From Setomelanomma holmii (taxonomy: Eukaryota > Ascomycota > Dothideomycetes > Pleosporales > Phaeosphaeriaceae), in assembly GCA_010015745.1 (NCBI GenBank), contig ML978217.1, positions 1 to 64,000 on the forward strand: a DNA stretch of 64,000 bases, written 5' to 3'. Of this stretch, positions 54,603 through 64,000 are shown one piece after another (the stretch's first letter is position 1; each line of letters begins with the position of its first letter). The notes under the pieces were generated by a model, which was not told the origin of the DNA, searched no databases, and saw nothing but the letters and a program-made list of their open reading frames with translations. A program made the translations under genes and the position numbers.

Positions 54603-55840
54603 ATGTCGCCGCCCGCAATCATTGCGCCATCAATCCTGTCGGCAGACTTCGGAGCGCTAGGCAAAGCATGCTCGGACACAATCAGTCAAGGAGCTGACTG
54701 GCTTCATGTATTGACTGTCTCCCAAAGCAGATACGCCTGACTGACGCTCCCAGGTCGATATCATGGATGGCCATTTCGTGCCTAATATGACTTTCGGCGC
54801 ACCTGTTGTTACCAAGATTCGGTCGCATGTAGATCGTCCCAGCGCGGCATATGGGAAGGGGACATTTGACTGCCACATGATGATTTCAGAGCCCCAAAAG
54901 TGGGTGCGAGACTTCAAGAAAGCAGGCTGTGATCTTTACTGCTTCCACTACGAGGCTGCTATATCTTCAAGTGCCGCTACTTCTCCGGAAGGCAAATCAG
55001 ATCAGAAGACTTCGCCCAAAGAGTTGATCAGATTCATCCACGACGAGGGCATGCAAGCTGGCATTGCCATCAAGCCAAGCACACCGGTGGACGTACTGTG
55101 GGACATACTGGCAAACTCGAACAAGTCGGAGGTACCTGATGTAAGTCTGAAATTCTCTTCATGGCCACTATTTCACTATCACAATCGATAGCGCATACAG
55201 ACTGCGCGCGCTTTGAAGTGGCAACACGGATCTCGAAACTGGTCGAGTTTGGCGCGGCTAGTAGGGCTGATCGTACCGGGCGCGTCGCTGTGGCGGCGCT
55301 TAAGCACGCGAACTGTTGCGGTGCCGAGGACCTGTCAGTCTCGACGTTCGCGCCCGTTTCGAGAAGTTTCCCGCATTCTGTCGAAACTTTCGAGCTTCGA
55401 TTGGTCCTCTGCTCGCGCAGGGTTCGCAGTCTGGACATCAGCACCTATTCGCCCTACCACGGTATTTTCCGGGGAATCAGTGACCTTAAGCCTCGCTTCC
55501 ATAGTCGCCAGCAAGTTTACTCAAGGCTATAATATTTTGGTGCTGACGTGACCAGATGGTCCTTGTCATGACGGTCGAGCCCGGCTTCGGCGGACAGTCT
55601 TTCATGGCGTCTGAGCTACCTAAGGTCTCAGCGCTTCGAGAAAAGTACCCAGACCTACATATCGAGGTTGACGGCGGCTTGTCAGGAAAGACAATTGACC
55701 AAGCTGCCGATGCAGGCGCCAACGTCATTGTCGCGGGAAGTGCTGTGTTTGGAGCTGCAGACCCCGGGGAGGTAATCAAGAAGTTAAGAGAGGCCGTTGA
55801 AAGCAGGAGAGGGAAGCTGCAGGTAACGTCAGAACTGTGA
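54603..55840 (+). CDS. RPE1: Ribulose-phosphate 3-epimerase
   Basis: Exons 54603-54707, 54754-55140 and 55556-55840; the product is 258 aa. The enzyme interconverts D-ribulose 5-phosphate and D-xylulose 5-phosphate in the cytosolic pentose phosphate pathway. TIM-barrel motifs appear in order: IAPSILSADFGALG, VDIMDGHFVPNMTFG (catalytic, metal-binding Asp), FDCHMMI, AGIAIKPSTPVDVL, MVLVMTVEPGFGGQSFM and IEVDGGLSGKTI (second catalytic Asp). Intron 1 is 46 nt; intron 2 is 415 nt (GTAAGT to GACCAG), far longer than any other here. All catalytic blocks are present. A short Ser/Thr-rich insert (SSSAATSPEGKSDQKTSP) interrupts the fold near residue 110. Confidence 0.94.
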
Positions 55841-58113
55841 AGGCAGATTTTAGGCAAGGCAACTACGCTCGCTTTTGCTTCGCTGAGCTTAAGAAATAGA
55901 TCACGACTGAACGAAGATTGGCGGCTCAACACACAGACTGTCCTACACATACAATGCAAGCATGAACTTACCTGGGATCCACCGAGAATCGCTGACATGC
56001 ATCGTCGCGATGTTGCACAAGCTGGTGGCTAAATGCAACCGATGCTAGGAATGCAAAGCCTGGTTCATGCCTCCATGCCTTGTCATAGTCACCTGATGAG
56101 ATTGGAAAAGCACTCTGCAGACGGCCCAGCATTCTCAAGAACTCCTCCTTACTTTGGGGTCCACGACTCAGAGCAGTCTTCACCGACCTCGTCGATGCTT
56201 TGCACGTGTACCGCGCACCGAGCACCATAATTTGACAGGTACGTTGAAGATATTGCTGAGAGTCGCCAGCACCTTACTCCAGTATTGAAGGTGATTCAAG
56301 TTGAGTCGCCGTTGCGTTGCCATGATCATAACTAGTCACCCCCGAAGCTTTGCTTTTGTGATTCTTATGACGCGCCCACAACTATGGACTCGGACTCTGC
56401 TTGAGAGCAGCCACCTTCGTTCTTCGGTGGCTCCACCAGTCACTCCACGTCAATATCTCCCCACGTATCACGAGATTCACCAATCCCCGCACTCTTCGAT
56501 TTTGGGAACCAGCAAGTTCTTTCAACGTGACATCATTTAGCCAAAGTCGCTTACTGTGGTAATGTTCCGTCGAGCGCTTGTTTCTCCACGCGTACCTCAC
56601 AAGTTCAGGCATGACATCGAACATTTGCAGTCTCAGTACTTACGATTCTGGAAGAATCAAGCTTGTCACTGAGGCTTGGTGAACCCCTGTCGGGACCACA
56701 ACTCTGATTGAAATATTCCGTCAATAACGACACTGCAAAGCTGGAGCTTGAATGAAGCAATTCATCACAAATTGGCCTCGAATTGCTATCTCACTGACTT
56801 GCGATGCGCAAGCAAATGTGCGACCGCACTTTGCTTCAATTATACTGATCGCCGCGCCATCCGACAGGAGCCTGCTCATCGGGTCTCGCCGTCAAAGTGT
56901 CGAAGTCTTTCCGGAGTCCACGCGAAATGGGGCTAACGCTCTGGATGGGTTTACCAGCATCTTGCACTATGTCGCCTTTTAGCAACAGTCTTACATGAGC
57001 TTAGCATGCGTAGCGCGCCCTTGCGACCTGGCCGTTCACGAAATTGCTATACCAGGTCTATGGGATTCATCTCCACTGTCATGTTCCACCAATCTTGATC
57101 TACAGGTCTTCTCTGATGGTATCATCTCTTGAAGAAACACCACATAGGGGCTTTGCAGATCGTCGATGATTTTCGTTCTTCTCTCCGGCCGGAACGACGA
57201 TGGTCCACTAAGAGCTGTCGCAGGCATGGATGAGACGATCTTCACGCAGGGTCTCTAAAAATCCCCATGCAACAACACTATCGCCTGCCACAACCCCGCA
57301 AAAGGTTCTCAAGAAGCCTTAACAAGCGATTTGGATGCAAGTAGTCCTGATTACTCCGTAGCTTGTTTGGTATGCACGCCGCTGCAGGTACCTGGGTGTT
57401 TCCGGAGATATCTACCCGAAGTGGGACTTTCTTCACCCATTGACGGCACGAACCAAGCGAAGCGGCTTCGTCATGTCGATCAGGCAGGTCTATGGCGCTA
57501 TGTGGCTCAGCGACCTATAAGCGCCGGAAGTTTTAGACGACGAGACGCGTCGCCGGGCGCTCCCCGATGCGCGTAGCTTCCATCCCGTCAGCGTTGCCGG
57601 CATCACAACACGTAAGCCTGGTTTCAGCTCGTCTAGACCGCTGTCTGAGACAAGGAAACAAACCATAAACGGAACCTTCCGTGGCCTCAGCTGCAAGTCC
57701 AGTCGTTCTGTAGAGTATCACGAAACACTGGTTTGTGGGAAACATCTTGGGCTCACAGTGCACGACAGGCCTCGAGTAAATGAGGGCAATTGCGACTTCG
57801 CAGCTGTATACGCGGCAGAGTCCACTATAGCCACGGGGGATTCGAGGCCGAGTCATGATGTGCTATGGCACCATGATCTGTGCAAATGTTCAGACCATCA
57901 TGGCATTCGAGTATAAAGGTAGGAGGGAGAACAGATGAGAATGGCCACCTAACAGCCAACAGCCTTCCCTTCATTCGCAGCAGTCTTTCGACTCTTCTTT
58001 TCACTCTCTTAGCACTGTGTGCTTTTGCAATCTTCTTCAGCACCGTGTGCAAAAAACTGAAAACAATCAACTCATCCTATCTCCATCCAATCGTCCGCCA
58101 CTAAAGATTCAAG
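55841..58113. other. Intergenic, 2.3 kb without a supported gene
   Basis: Short frames on both strands (for example 56382-56624 minus, 56752-56982 plus, 57490-57696 minus) lack motifs or splice logic. The last 200 bp form the promoter of the secreted protein at 58114. Confidence 0.5.
57912..57917 (+). promoter_or_regulatory. TATA box and CT-rich promoter of secreted protein
   Basis: TATAAA lies about 200 bp upstream of the ATG at 58114 and is followed by a pyrimidine-rich tract at about 57960-58010. This is a common layout of strongly expressed fungal genes. Confidence 0.5.
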
Positions 58114-59014
58114 ATGGTTGCCTTCTCTCGCATCGCTCTCGCAGCCTTCGCCGGCTTGAGCTCCGCTCAGTCTTTCCCAGCTCCACCAAGTGGTCTGCCT
58201 ACTGGTGTTCGTCCTAGCGGCGGACCTGGTGGATTCCCCAGTGGTAAGCTTGCGATTCTCGAGATACCAAAAGCTGTCGACTCATGTAATTCTAGGTGCA
58301 CCGCATCCCACTGGAGCATTCCCATCTGGTGGATTCCCGAGTGGTCTCCCTTCCGGTGGCCCACACGGACCGCGACCAAGCGGGCACCCTTCGGGTATCC
58401 CGTCTGGTGCTCCATCTGCTGAGCTTGAGAAGCGTCAGGCTAACCATACTCCTGGTGCTGGCCGACCTTCGGGTGCTCCACACCCTACTGGAGCCTTACC
58501 GTCTGGCGCCTTCCCCAGCGGCTTTGCCCATCCTACCGGCCACCACTCTGGTCACCACTCTGGACACCATGACAAGCCTTCGGGAACTGCTGGAGCTGAG
58601 GCTTTCGCCGCTCTTGCTGCTCCCAGTGGCTTCCCTTCGGACTTCCCCTCTGGCTTCCCCTCTGGCTTCCCATCCGACTTCCCCAAGCCATCGGGCCCGC
58701 TGCCATCAGGCTTTGAGCCCCCAACAGGAGCTCGCCCCACCGGTGCGCGTCCATCAGGTGTTCGCCCATCTGGTCGTCCTTCTGGCACTCCTCCTGCTGG
58801 CACTCCACCCGCCGAGAAGCGTCAGGCCTCTGAGAAGCCCTCTGGCACTCCTCCTGCTCGTCCTTCTGGTGCTCGTCCCTCAGGCCGTCCTTCAGGTGTC
58901 CGACCATCAGGCGCTCCTCCGTTCGGTGCTCCTCGCCCTACTGGTGCTCGTCCCAGCGGTCCACCGCCTTCCGGTCGCCCTACTCCCAGCGGCTTCGTCA
59001 CAAGCATCATCTAA
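58114..59014 (+). CDS. Secreted Pro/Ser/Gly repeat protein with Kex2-type sites
   Basis: Exons 58114-58243 and 58296-59014; the 52-nt intron runs GTAAGC to TCTAG. The product is 282 aa. A signal peptide is evident: MVAFSRIALAAFAGLSSAQS. The mature part is almost entirely short repeats built on PSG (RPSG, FPSG, PTGARPTGARPSGVRPSG). It is Cys-free and likely extended, as in cell-wall or extracellular matrix proteins. Two dibasic sites, ELEKRQANHT and PAEKRQASEK, each KR before QA, fit Kex2 cleavage and would release three peptides. A His-rich patch (HHSGHHSGHHDK) lies between them. No GPI signal is evident: the end is GFVTSII. Function is unknown; low complexity limits homology. Confidence 0.85.
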
Positions 59015-61475
59015 GCCACTTTACTCAAGCTTGCGGTGCTCAAGGTCTGGGATCAGTTGACGGCGGGGTCAAGGTTGGAGATTTAGTATTGATGGTTTGA
59101 GATAGAGTTTGGTGTCTTTCCTGTATATTCTACGTACGATGTGTCTGTTATGCGAGACTTTGTCTTGCTTCACTCGTTTCTTGCACTGACTACATTGGGT
59201 CATTGTACATACCAAAACCCTTATTTACAACTTTCGCTTCTTCATGCCGGCTTCTACTCTGGTGATGCTCCATCTTGCTTCATCTCATACCTTCAGCCCC
59301 TGAACGTGAACACATCCAAGTCATCACCTCCGATCTCCAGGCGCTCGTTGGCTGGGCTATAGGATTGTATAGTCACGGTTTTTACTCACACGATCAAGGC
59401 GCACTTCGATTGTGTGACCCTGGCTCTTGTTTGACATGCAGGTATTTGCGCTCGGCATTAGACTTCTAAAGGCCGTAGCCCTCACGTATGGCCAACGCTA
59501 TGTCGATTGGCATAGCTATTGTGTAGCAGAGCACTGCGATACAAGTCACGTTTAGCGGTTCTCTGTTGAACATAAAGTCGAATGACAGTTGCCATCGAAG
59601 CAACGAAAGACAGCTGAGGAGGGCACTGCATTCGATCACGAGCCCTGGGTAGCTAGGGTGGTTGGCGCGGTAATTTTGGTAGCAAGTAAGGCACGTTGTT
59701 GTCGTAGCGACAGAGGACGGATGGCTTGATCTCAAGATTGATTTGGCCAGACACCATTTCCAGCTCGAGGATACGCTCGCCGAAACCGTGCTCGTCGCCG
59801 TACAGTGCTCTGCTGAACGCTTCGTGGCGATGAGGGAGCATGTATGCGGTGAGTTGTGGAGTCATTGGTGGCAAGAGGTATGACTGGCGGTGCGTTGAGA
59901 GTTGACAATGCGTTGAGCGATGGAGCTGTGACAGTGAGCCGTTCTGGTGGGAGGTCTTGTCCTTTGGACTCCGGCGAAGCACTAGCCATTGTACCTGCAA
60001 CTTCACTCGATGAAAAGAGTCAAGTGAAGATTCCGTGGCGGCGCCGCATCTTCAGGAGTGATGGAGAGATGGTGAACACCTTTCGAACGTGAGTGAAAAT
60101 GCATCTACTTGTCACAGCATCACGCCGCACTGGGCAAGTCGTGAGGATGCAAATTCGCGCTTTCAGAATCCAGGCATGTAGAACATGAGTGTGAAGGAGC
60201 TTTCTTCACCGGCCCTGTTGGTTGAAGTTGCAATGTCCGTGTCGACTTGGCGTGGCGCAAATGTCGTTGCTCTAGTTCTAGCTGAACAACATTTGAATGT
60301 TGTCGGCTGCTAGCCATCTTATCTCCTCGACGGATACGTCCGTTAAGTCGACCAGTGTTGCGAAGAGTGCGCTGGTCTACGTAAGCTCAAGATCAATCGA
60401 GTCAAATGCTACAACAATCGGACCGTCACGCTAGAGTTGCGATGGAGCGCAGGCATGGTCAAGTATGACTTTCATGACTGAAACTTTAGCTCATACCATC
60501 CTGCCAAGCTCTTGCTGCACGTTGTAAGACTTCGAGCCGTGTTATGCTCGAGCGATGTCCAGTAGAAGGCGACATCGAGATGCGGTAGATGCAGAGTTGA
60601 TGGAAGGCAACCTTAAGGCTTGCAGACAATGTGCGAGTTCCTGTGCTACTCTGGCGGTCAGTGCGCACCCCCAGACTGCTACAGTACAGTCGACTACACC
60701 TTTCCACCTCGACCTTTCACAGCGCCACCTTAAGTTTTGGATTGAAGAATTATAGTCATCTCGACCGAGAAACTCAAGGTCGATACGACCTTCTTTCGAG
60801 CAGTCCCGAAGTCGCTACGAACGCGGATTGCGTTCCCAATCATCCATGTACTGGATTCGCAACACTCAATAGTCACCATTACGCAAATCGGAGCTCAACT
60901 TTGCATATGACCACCCATGAGGTACTACTGAGCATATACCAGTTCAGAACGTAACATGTAATATACAAATTTCTTGTCAACATGGCACCCGCCTGCAGAG
61001 GCCCACCCTACGACTTTGGTTGCTGGTTGCGCAAACCAAATTCTGGGCCCTGTGTGACCCCTGTGGCGCATCCTCGACTACCCATGTACAACTTGGATTT
61101 CCCACACTGCTGAAGATGCAGATAGTCGGTCCTGTGTTTCGCATGGAGAGTAACTTCGACTCTATAAGTGAACTCCACGAGGTCGACGTCCATTGTGCAG
61201 TGTCTCATGGGGTTTGGGTCGCTTGGTCAAGTTTGGAGTCGTTCGTCCAGCTGCGCCATGGTTCGCTAGCGACAAGCCTTGCCCCCTCATCCAACGCCAA
61301 GTCTCCCGTAAGGAGGGCTTATGCCTTGCGCGTCTAGCCGTACAAAGGTCGCAGGTGCGCCGCAAGGCCCCCTTTGAACATTCGACGTCGACACAACGAT
61401 GCTATAAATTCTCAAACGAATTTCTGGTGGAGATTCACACATACGTGCTTCTAACTATCGCCACTCGTTCTTGCC
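59015..61475. other. Mostly intergenic; one weak small frame at 59732-59989 (minus)
   Basis: About 2.5 kb with no recognised family. On the minus strand ATG 59989 opens MASASPESKGQDLPPERLTV for 85 codons with reasonable composition, possibly a small gene with further exons towards 59466. No motif, splice support or homologue is known to me. The 60120-60317 minus frame is likewise unsupported. Confidence 0.4.
61403..61408 (+). promoter_or_regulatory. TATA box of the GT34 gene
   Basis: TATAAA lies 68 bp before the ATG at 61476, a normal spacing. Confidence 0.5.
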
Positions 61476-62753
61476 ATGGTCTCCACACTTTCCCGGCTTC
61501 CCGCGCCTGGGAGCCTGCTTCCAAAAGTCCTGGTTGGCCTTCTTCTGATCGGGATATTTTACCAGCTTTCATGGTCATCCTCAGCACCAGTAGTACGAAC
61601 TCCTTCCGCCGACCCTCTGTCCACTACCCCAGACGACGGATCAAGAAACTGGTTTGAGGATGCTAAGAAGGCCAACCAGATCGAAGATGAGGATACCACT
61701 CCGCCGCAGTACTTCGCTGATGCGACAGCGTCCGCTAAGGCCTCCAAGCCCACACCTGCGGCGGGAACACCAAACATGATCGACTACAAGAACACGTTCA
61801 TATCGTATGGCACATCGAAATGCCTACCAGACTTCAGCGACAAGATGAAGGCTGCTGCTATCGAGCGCAATCTCACATGTGCGAAATACGCACCCTTTCC
61901 CGCCGAAGAATCACGACGTGTCGCCTTCGCGACTATCACAACGGGCAAGCCAGCAGAGGCCTACCAGCGCGCGATACAATCACAAATGTTCGCAAGCGCC
62001 GTGAAGGGAACATCCACGCACGTACTGTGCGAGCAGCTGTCCGACGGTGCATGGAACAAGATTGCGTTCTTGCTCAACCTCGTCATGAACGAGATGCTGA
62101 AGCCAGTCGAGGACCGCCTGGAATGGGTCATGTGGATCGATCGCGACGCCATCCTCCTCGACCCCTGCCGCCCGCTCTCGAGCTTCCTGCCTCCGAACAC
62201 CACCGAGTTCAAAGACGTAAACCTGATCACGAACAACGATGCCTTTGGCTTGAACGCCGGAGTCTTCATCTTCAAAGTCGGCGACTGGGCGACCGACCTC
62301 TTCAACACGATCCTCGCGTACCGCTACTACCGACCCGACGAAGAGCTCGTGCTCGCCGAACAAACTGCCATGGAGAAGATTATCCACGAGGATAAGTGGA
62401 AGAAGAGCGTCGTGCGCGTGCCATGGTACTGGTTCAACGCATACCCCGATGAGGAGGACAGCGTCAAGAAGTACCGAGAGGGCCTTGAGCCTGAGAACCT
62501 GGAATGGTTCCGCGCACGCAAGGGCGACTATGTAGTGCATTTCGCGGGTGACGATGGACGATCGGGAAGGATGCCAGATTGGCTGAACATGCTGCAGGAG
62601 GTGGGCAATGTGTATGAGAAGAGCGAGCAGCAGCGCGATGTCACCAATGAGATCACGAAGTACTGGAGCAGTTGGTTGGAGAACTCGTTGACGGATGATC
62701 AAATCACTGGCGAGAAGTGGAGAGAAGAGAACGTGGACAAGAAAGGGAGCTGA
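61476..62753 (+). CDS. GT34-family glycosyltransferase, type II membrane
   Basis: 425 aa, no intron. A short cytosolic tail and one transmembrane segment (VLVGLLLIGIFYQL, about residues 18-31) anchor it in the Golgi, with the catalytic domain in the lumen. The metal-binding DxD is in WVMWIDRDAILLDP (Asp222, Asp224). GT34 blocks follow: NLITNNDAFGLNAGVFIFKV, LAEQTAMEKII, PWYWFNAYP and YVVHFAGDDGRSGRMPDWL. Relatives such as Gma12 and Mnn10 add galactose or mannose to glycans and cell-wall mannan; the donor cannot be read from the sequence. Length is normal for the family. It ends 36 bp before a convergent HET pseudogene. Confidence 0.92.
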   Translation: MVSTLSRLPAPGSLLPKVLVGLLLIGIFYQLSWSSSAPVVRTPSADPLSTTPDDGSRNWFEDAKKANQIEDEDTTPPQYFADATASAKASKPTPAAGTPNMIDYKNTFISYGTSKCLPDFSDKMKAAAIERNLTCAKYAPFPAEESRRVAFATITTGKPAEAYQRAIQSQMFASAVKGTSTHVLCEQLSDGAWNKIAFLLNLVMNEMLKPVEDRLEWVMWIDRDAILLDPCRPLSSFLPPNTTEFKDVNLITNNDAFGLNAGVFIFKVGDWATDLFNTILAYRYYRPDEELVLAEQTAMEKIIHEDKWKKSVVRVPWYWFNAYPDEEDSVKKYREGLEPENLEWFRARKGDYVVHFAGDDGRSGRMPDWLNMLQEVGNVYEKSEQQRDVTNEITKYWSSWLENSLTDDQITGEKWREENVDKKGS

Positions 62754-62789
62754 GGTTTCAAGACGATGCTTCTCTCGTTGTGATTTTGT

Positions 62790-64000
62790 TCAGTGATACC
62801 AAAGATTTGTTGCTATTCGAATAGTGGATCTCTTGCAATTTACGAAGGTTCGCCGGATCTCGAAGAGCTCTGCACGAGCTCCCTCATCTTTGGCCTGCTT
62901 CATAGCATCATCTCTAATACTTGCAGATATACGCGCAGAACCTACGAGCCGATAAAACAACCCTTGTGGTCGAAGTATGAAGGGCAAAGTACTGCCTTCA
63001 AGATGGATGACGACATTGCCTTGCTGCATAGACGCGGGTCCTAGTCCAATGTGGCCTCGCTGCGTCAGAAACAACCTTCGTCCCCTGCACCTTTCCGTCG
63101 GATGGATGACTCTTGTCGGAGATCCCCAAGTTGCAAGGCGAGGATTATGATCTTCAAGCACTTGGAGGCTTACTCGAGTCACCTTGCATAAATCCTCATT
63201 GGCGGTTCTGAGTGTCTCGTCCAAGGTTTTCGTGCTGTTCGAGCAGTCTAGGATCTCAAGGACATGGCGAGAACCAAGAAGCCGGTGAAAACTGGAGCTC
63301 ATGGGACATTCTGCGGTTCCACATATGGCATCACCCATGCTTGCATGCAGCCATGCGATCGAAAGCGGGTTGGTCGGTGCATTCCTGGGAAGATTCAGAC
63401 TCCCCGTCCAGAAAGTGAAAATTGAGGTCGTATCCTTTGTCTCGTTGTCTTTGCACAGGATTGGCCGCGAGCAAAGCACCAGCTTGTCGAAGAGAATGCC
63501 ATTCACGACGACAATGCGCCCGTTGGCGACAATCAATGCTGGGTATACCAAGCAATGGTCTTTTGATTTGCTGCTTGGATTCCAATGTCCTTCAAGATTG
63601 GGATGCTCCAGATCTGAAGCAAGGTACTCATTCCACCTCGGTAGCCATGGAGGCTCTGCACCTTCAGTCCACTCAAGCTGGTGAGAACCGTGGTGCACCG
63701 AGTTTAGAAGACCTAGGGTTGCCCCTTGTTTCACCAGACCACTTGCGACTCAGACATAGAGATCAGTAACCGAGAAAGAATAGTCCGGCGTGATGTCGCC
63801 GAACACAGAGTGCCAAGGATCGCAGTTACTCCAATAGAGGCCAAGTATCCCGAATATGCGATCCCTATCGTCCAAGCAGTGCCTACTCCTGACCCACCTC
63901 AAGACTTCGAACACATCGACGTTGTTGGATCCTAGGTCCAAGGCCTTCAAGTTCTGGACTTTTGACACCCATGAGAATGCTTGACGATAGTCGTCCGGGA
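62790..64000 (-). pseudogene. HET-domain protein, C-terminal part with premature TGA
   Basis: The gene runs off the right edge. From the edge it reads DYRQAFSWVSKVQNLKALDL, then RSRHCLDDRDRIFGILGLYW and VFGDITPDYSFSVTDLYV. A TGA (63752-63750) follows and the same frame goes on VASGLVKQGATLGLLNSVHH to PPWLPRWNEYLASDLEHP. It ends in the standard HET tail (RRLFLTQRGHIGLGPASM, LPFILRPQGLFYRLVG) and a stop at 62790. DxxDRIFGILGL and the RRLFxTxxGxxGLGP block are typical of the region after the HET domain. The TGA is the only lesion seen in this part. Confidence 0.75.

Noticed and set aside
55141..55555. Hidden gene in the RPE1 intron
   Set aside because: Frames there are short or continue from exon 2 without motifs; nothing supports a nested gene.
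58296..59014. CRISPR-like or satellite array
   Set aside because: The repeats are irregular, in frame and code for PSG motifs behind a signal peptide; there is no constant repeat with unique spacers.
58114..59014. RiPP (dikaritin-type) precursor
   Set aside because: There are only two KR sites, no repeated identical core with Tyr, and no UstY-type oxidase or other RiPP genes nearby.
1..64000. tRNA or rRNA genes
   Set aside because: I looked for B-box-like GGTTCGANTCC and cloverleaf arms and for conserved rRNA words and found none; a covariance-model search would be decisive.

Overview
The window is 64 kb of a filamentous ascomycete nuclear genome, most likely a Dothideomycete (inferred from gene style; no taxonomic marker was tested). 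The evidence is short GT-AG introns of mostly 45-100 nt with CTRAY-type branch sites, fungal-only families (Zn2Cys6 regulators, HET-domain proteins, F-box/LRR proteins, UNC93-like MFS, GT34), pogo/Fot1 transposons, and RIP-like nonsense mutations (CpA to TpA on one strand) in repeats and neighbouring genes.

Left part (1-20 kb). It starts with the end of a pogo-like transposon, an LTR-like remnant, and a kinase-like pseudogene interrupted by a hAT-type MITE. An intact short-chain dehydrogenase (SDR) follows, then a run of F-box/LRR-like loci on the minus strand mixed with broken HET genes. Intact genes here are a spliced F-box-like gene, a second SDR divergent from a small Zn2Cys6 regulator, and the tRNA dihydrouridine synthase DUS2/SMM1. 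A 2-oxoglutarate/Fe(II) oxygenase is broken by two frameshifts.

Middle (20-30 kb). This holds an eight-exon Zn2Cys6 regulator of 894 aa, a roughly 3 kb stretch without a convincing gene, and the CIA2 cytosolic Fe-S assembly gene. A small membrane protein comes next and abuts a HET gene fragment.

Accessory block (30-47 kb). FAD oxidoreductase (broken), HAD dehalogenase (broken), three consecutive same-strand pogo-like transposons (one spanning a 450-N gap), a Zn2Cys6 regulator (one frameshift), a second FAD oxidoreductase (stop codon plus lost splice acceptor) and an UNC93-like transporter (split by a hAT-type MITE). It looks like a former catabolic gene cluster, invaded by transposons and now decaying; every member carries at least one lesion.

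Right part (47-64 kb). Mostly intact genes: a HET protein, the spliceosomal/decay factor LSM2, a large disordered SAM methyltransferase, ribulose-phosphate 3-epimerase with an unusually long intron, a secreted Pro/Ser/Gly repeat protein with two Kex2-type sites, and a GT34 glycosyltransferase. The window ends inside another HET gene with a premature TGA. Housekeeping genes (DUS2, CIA2, LSM2, RPE1) are intact, while accessory genes are disproportionately broken.
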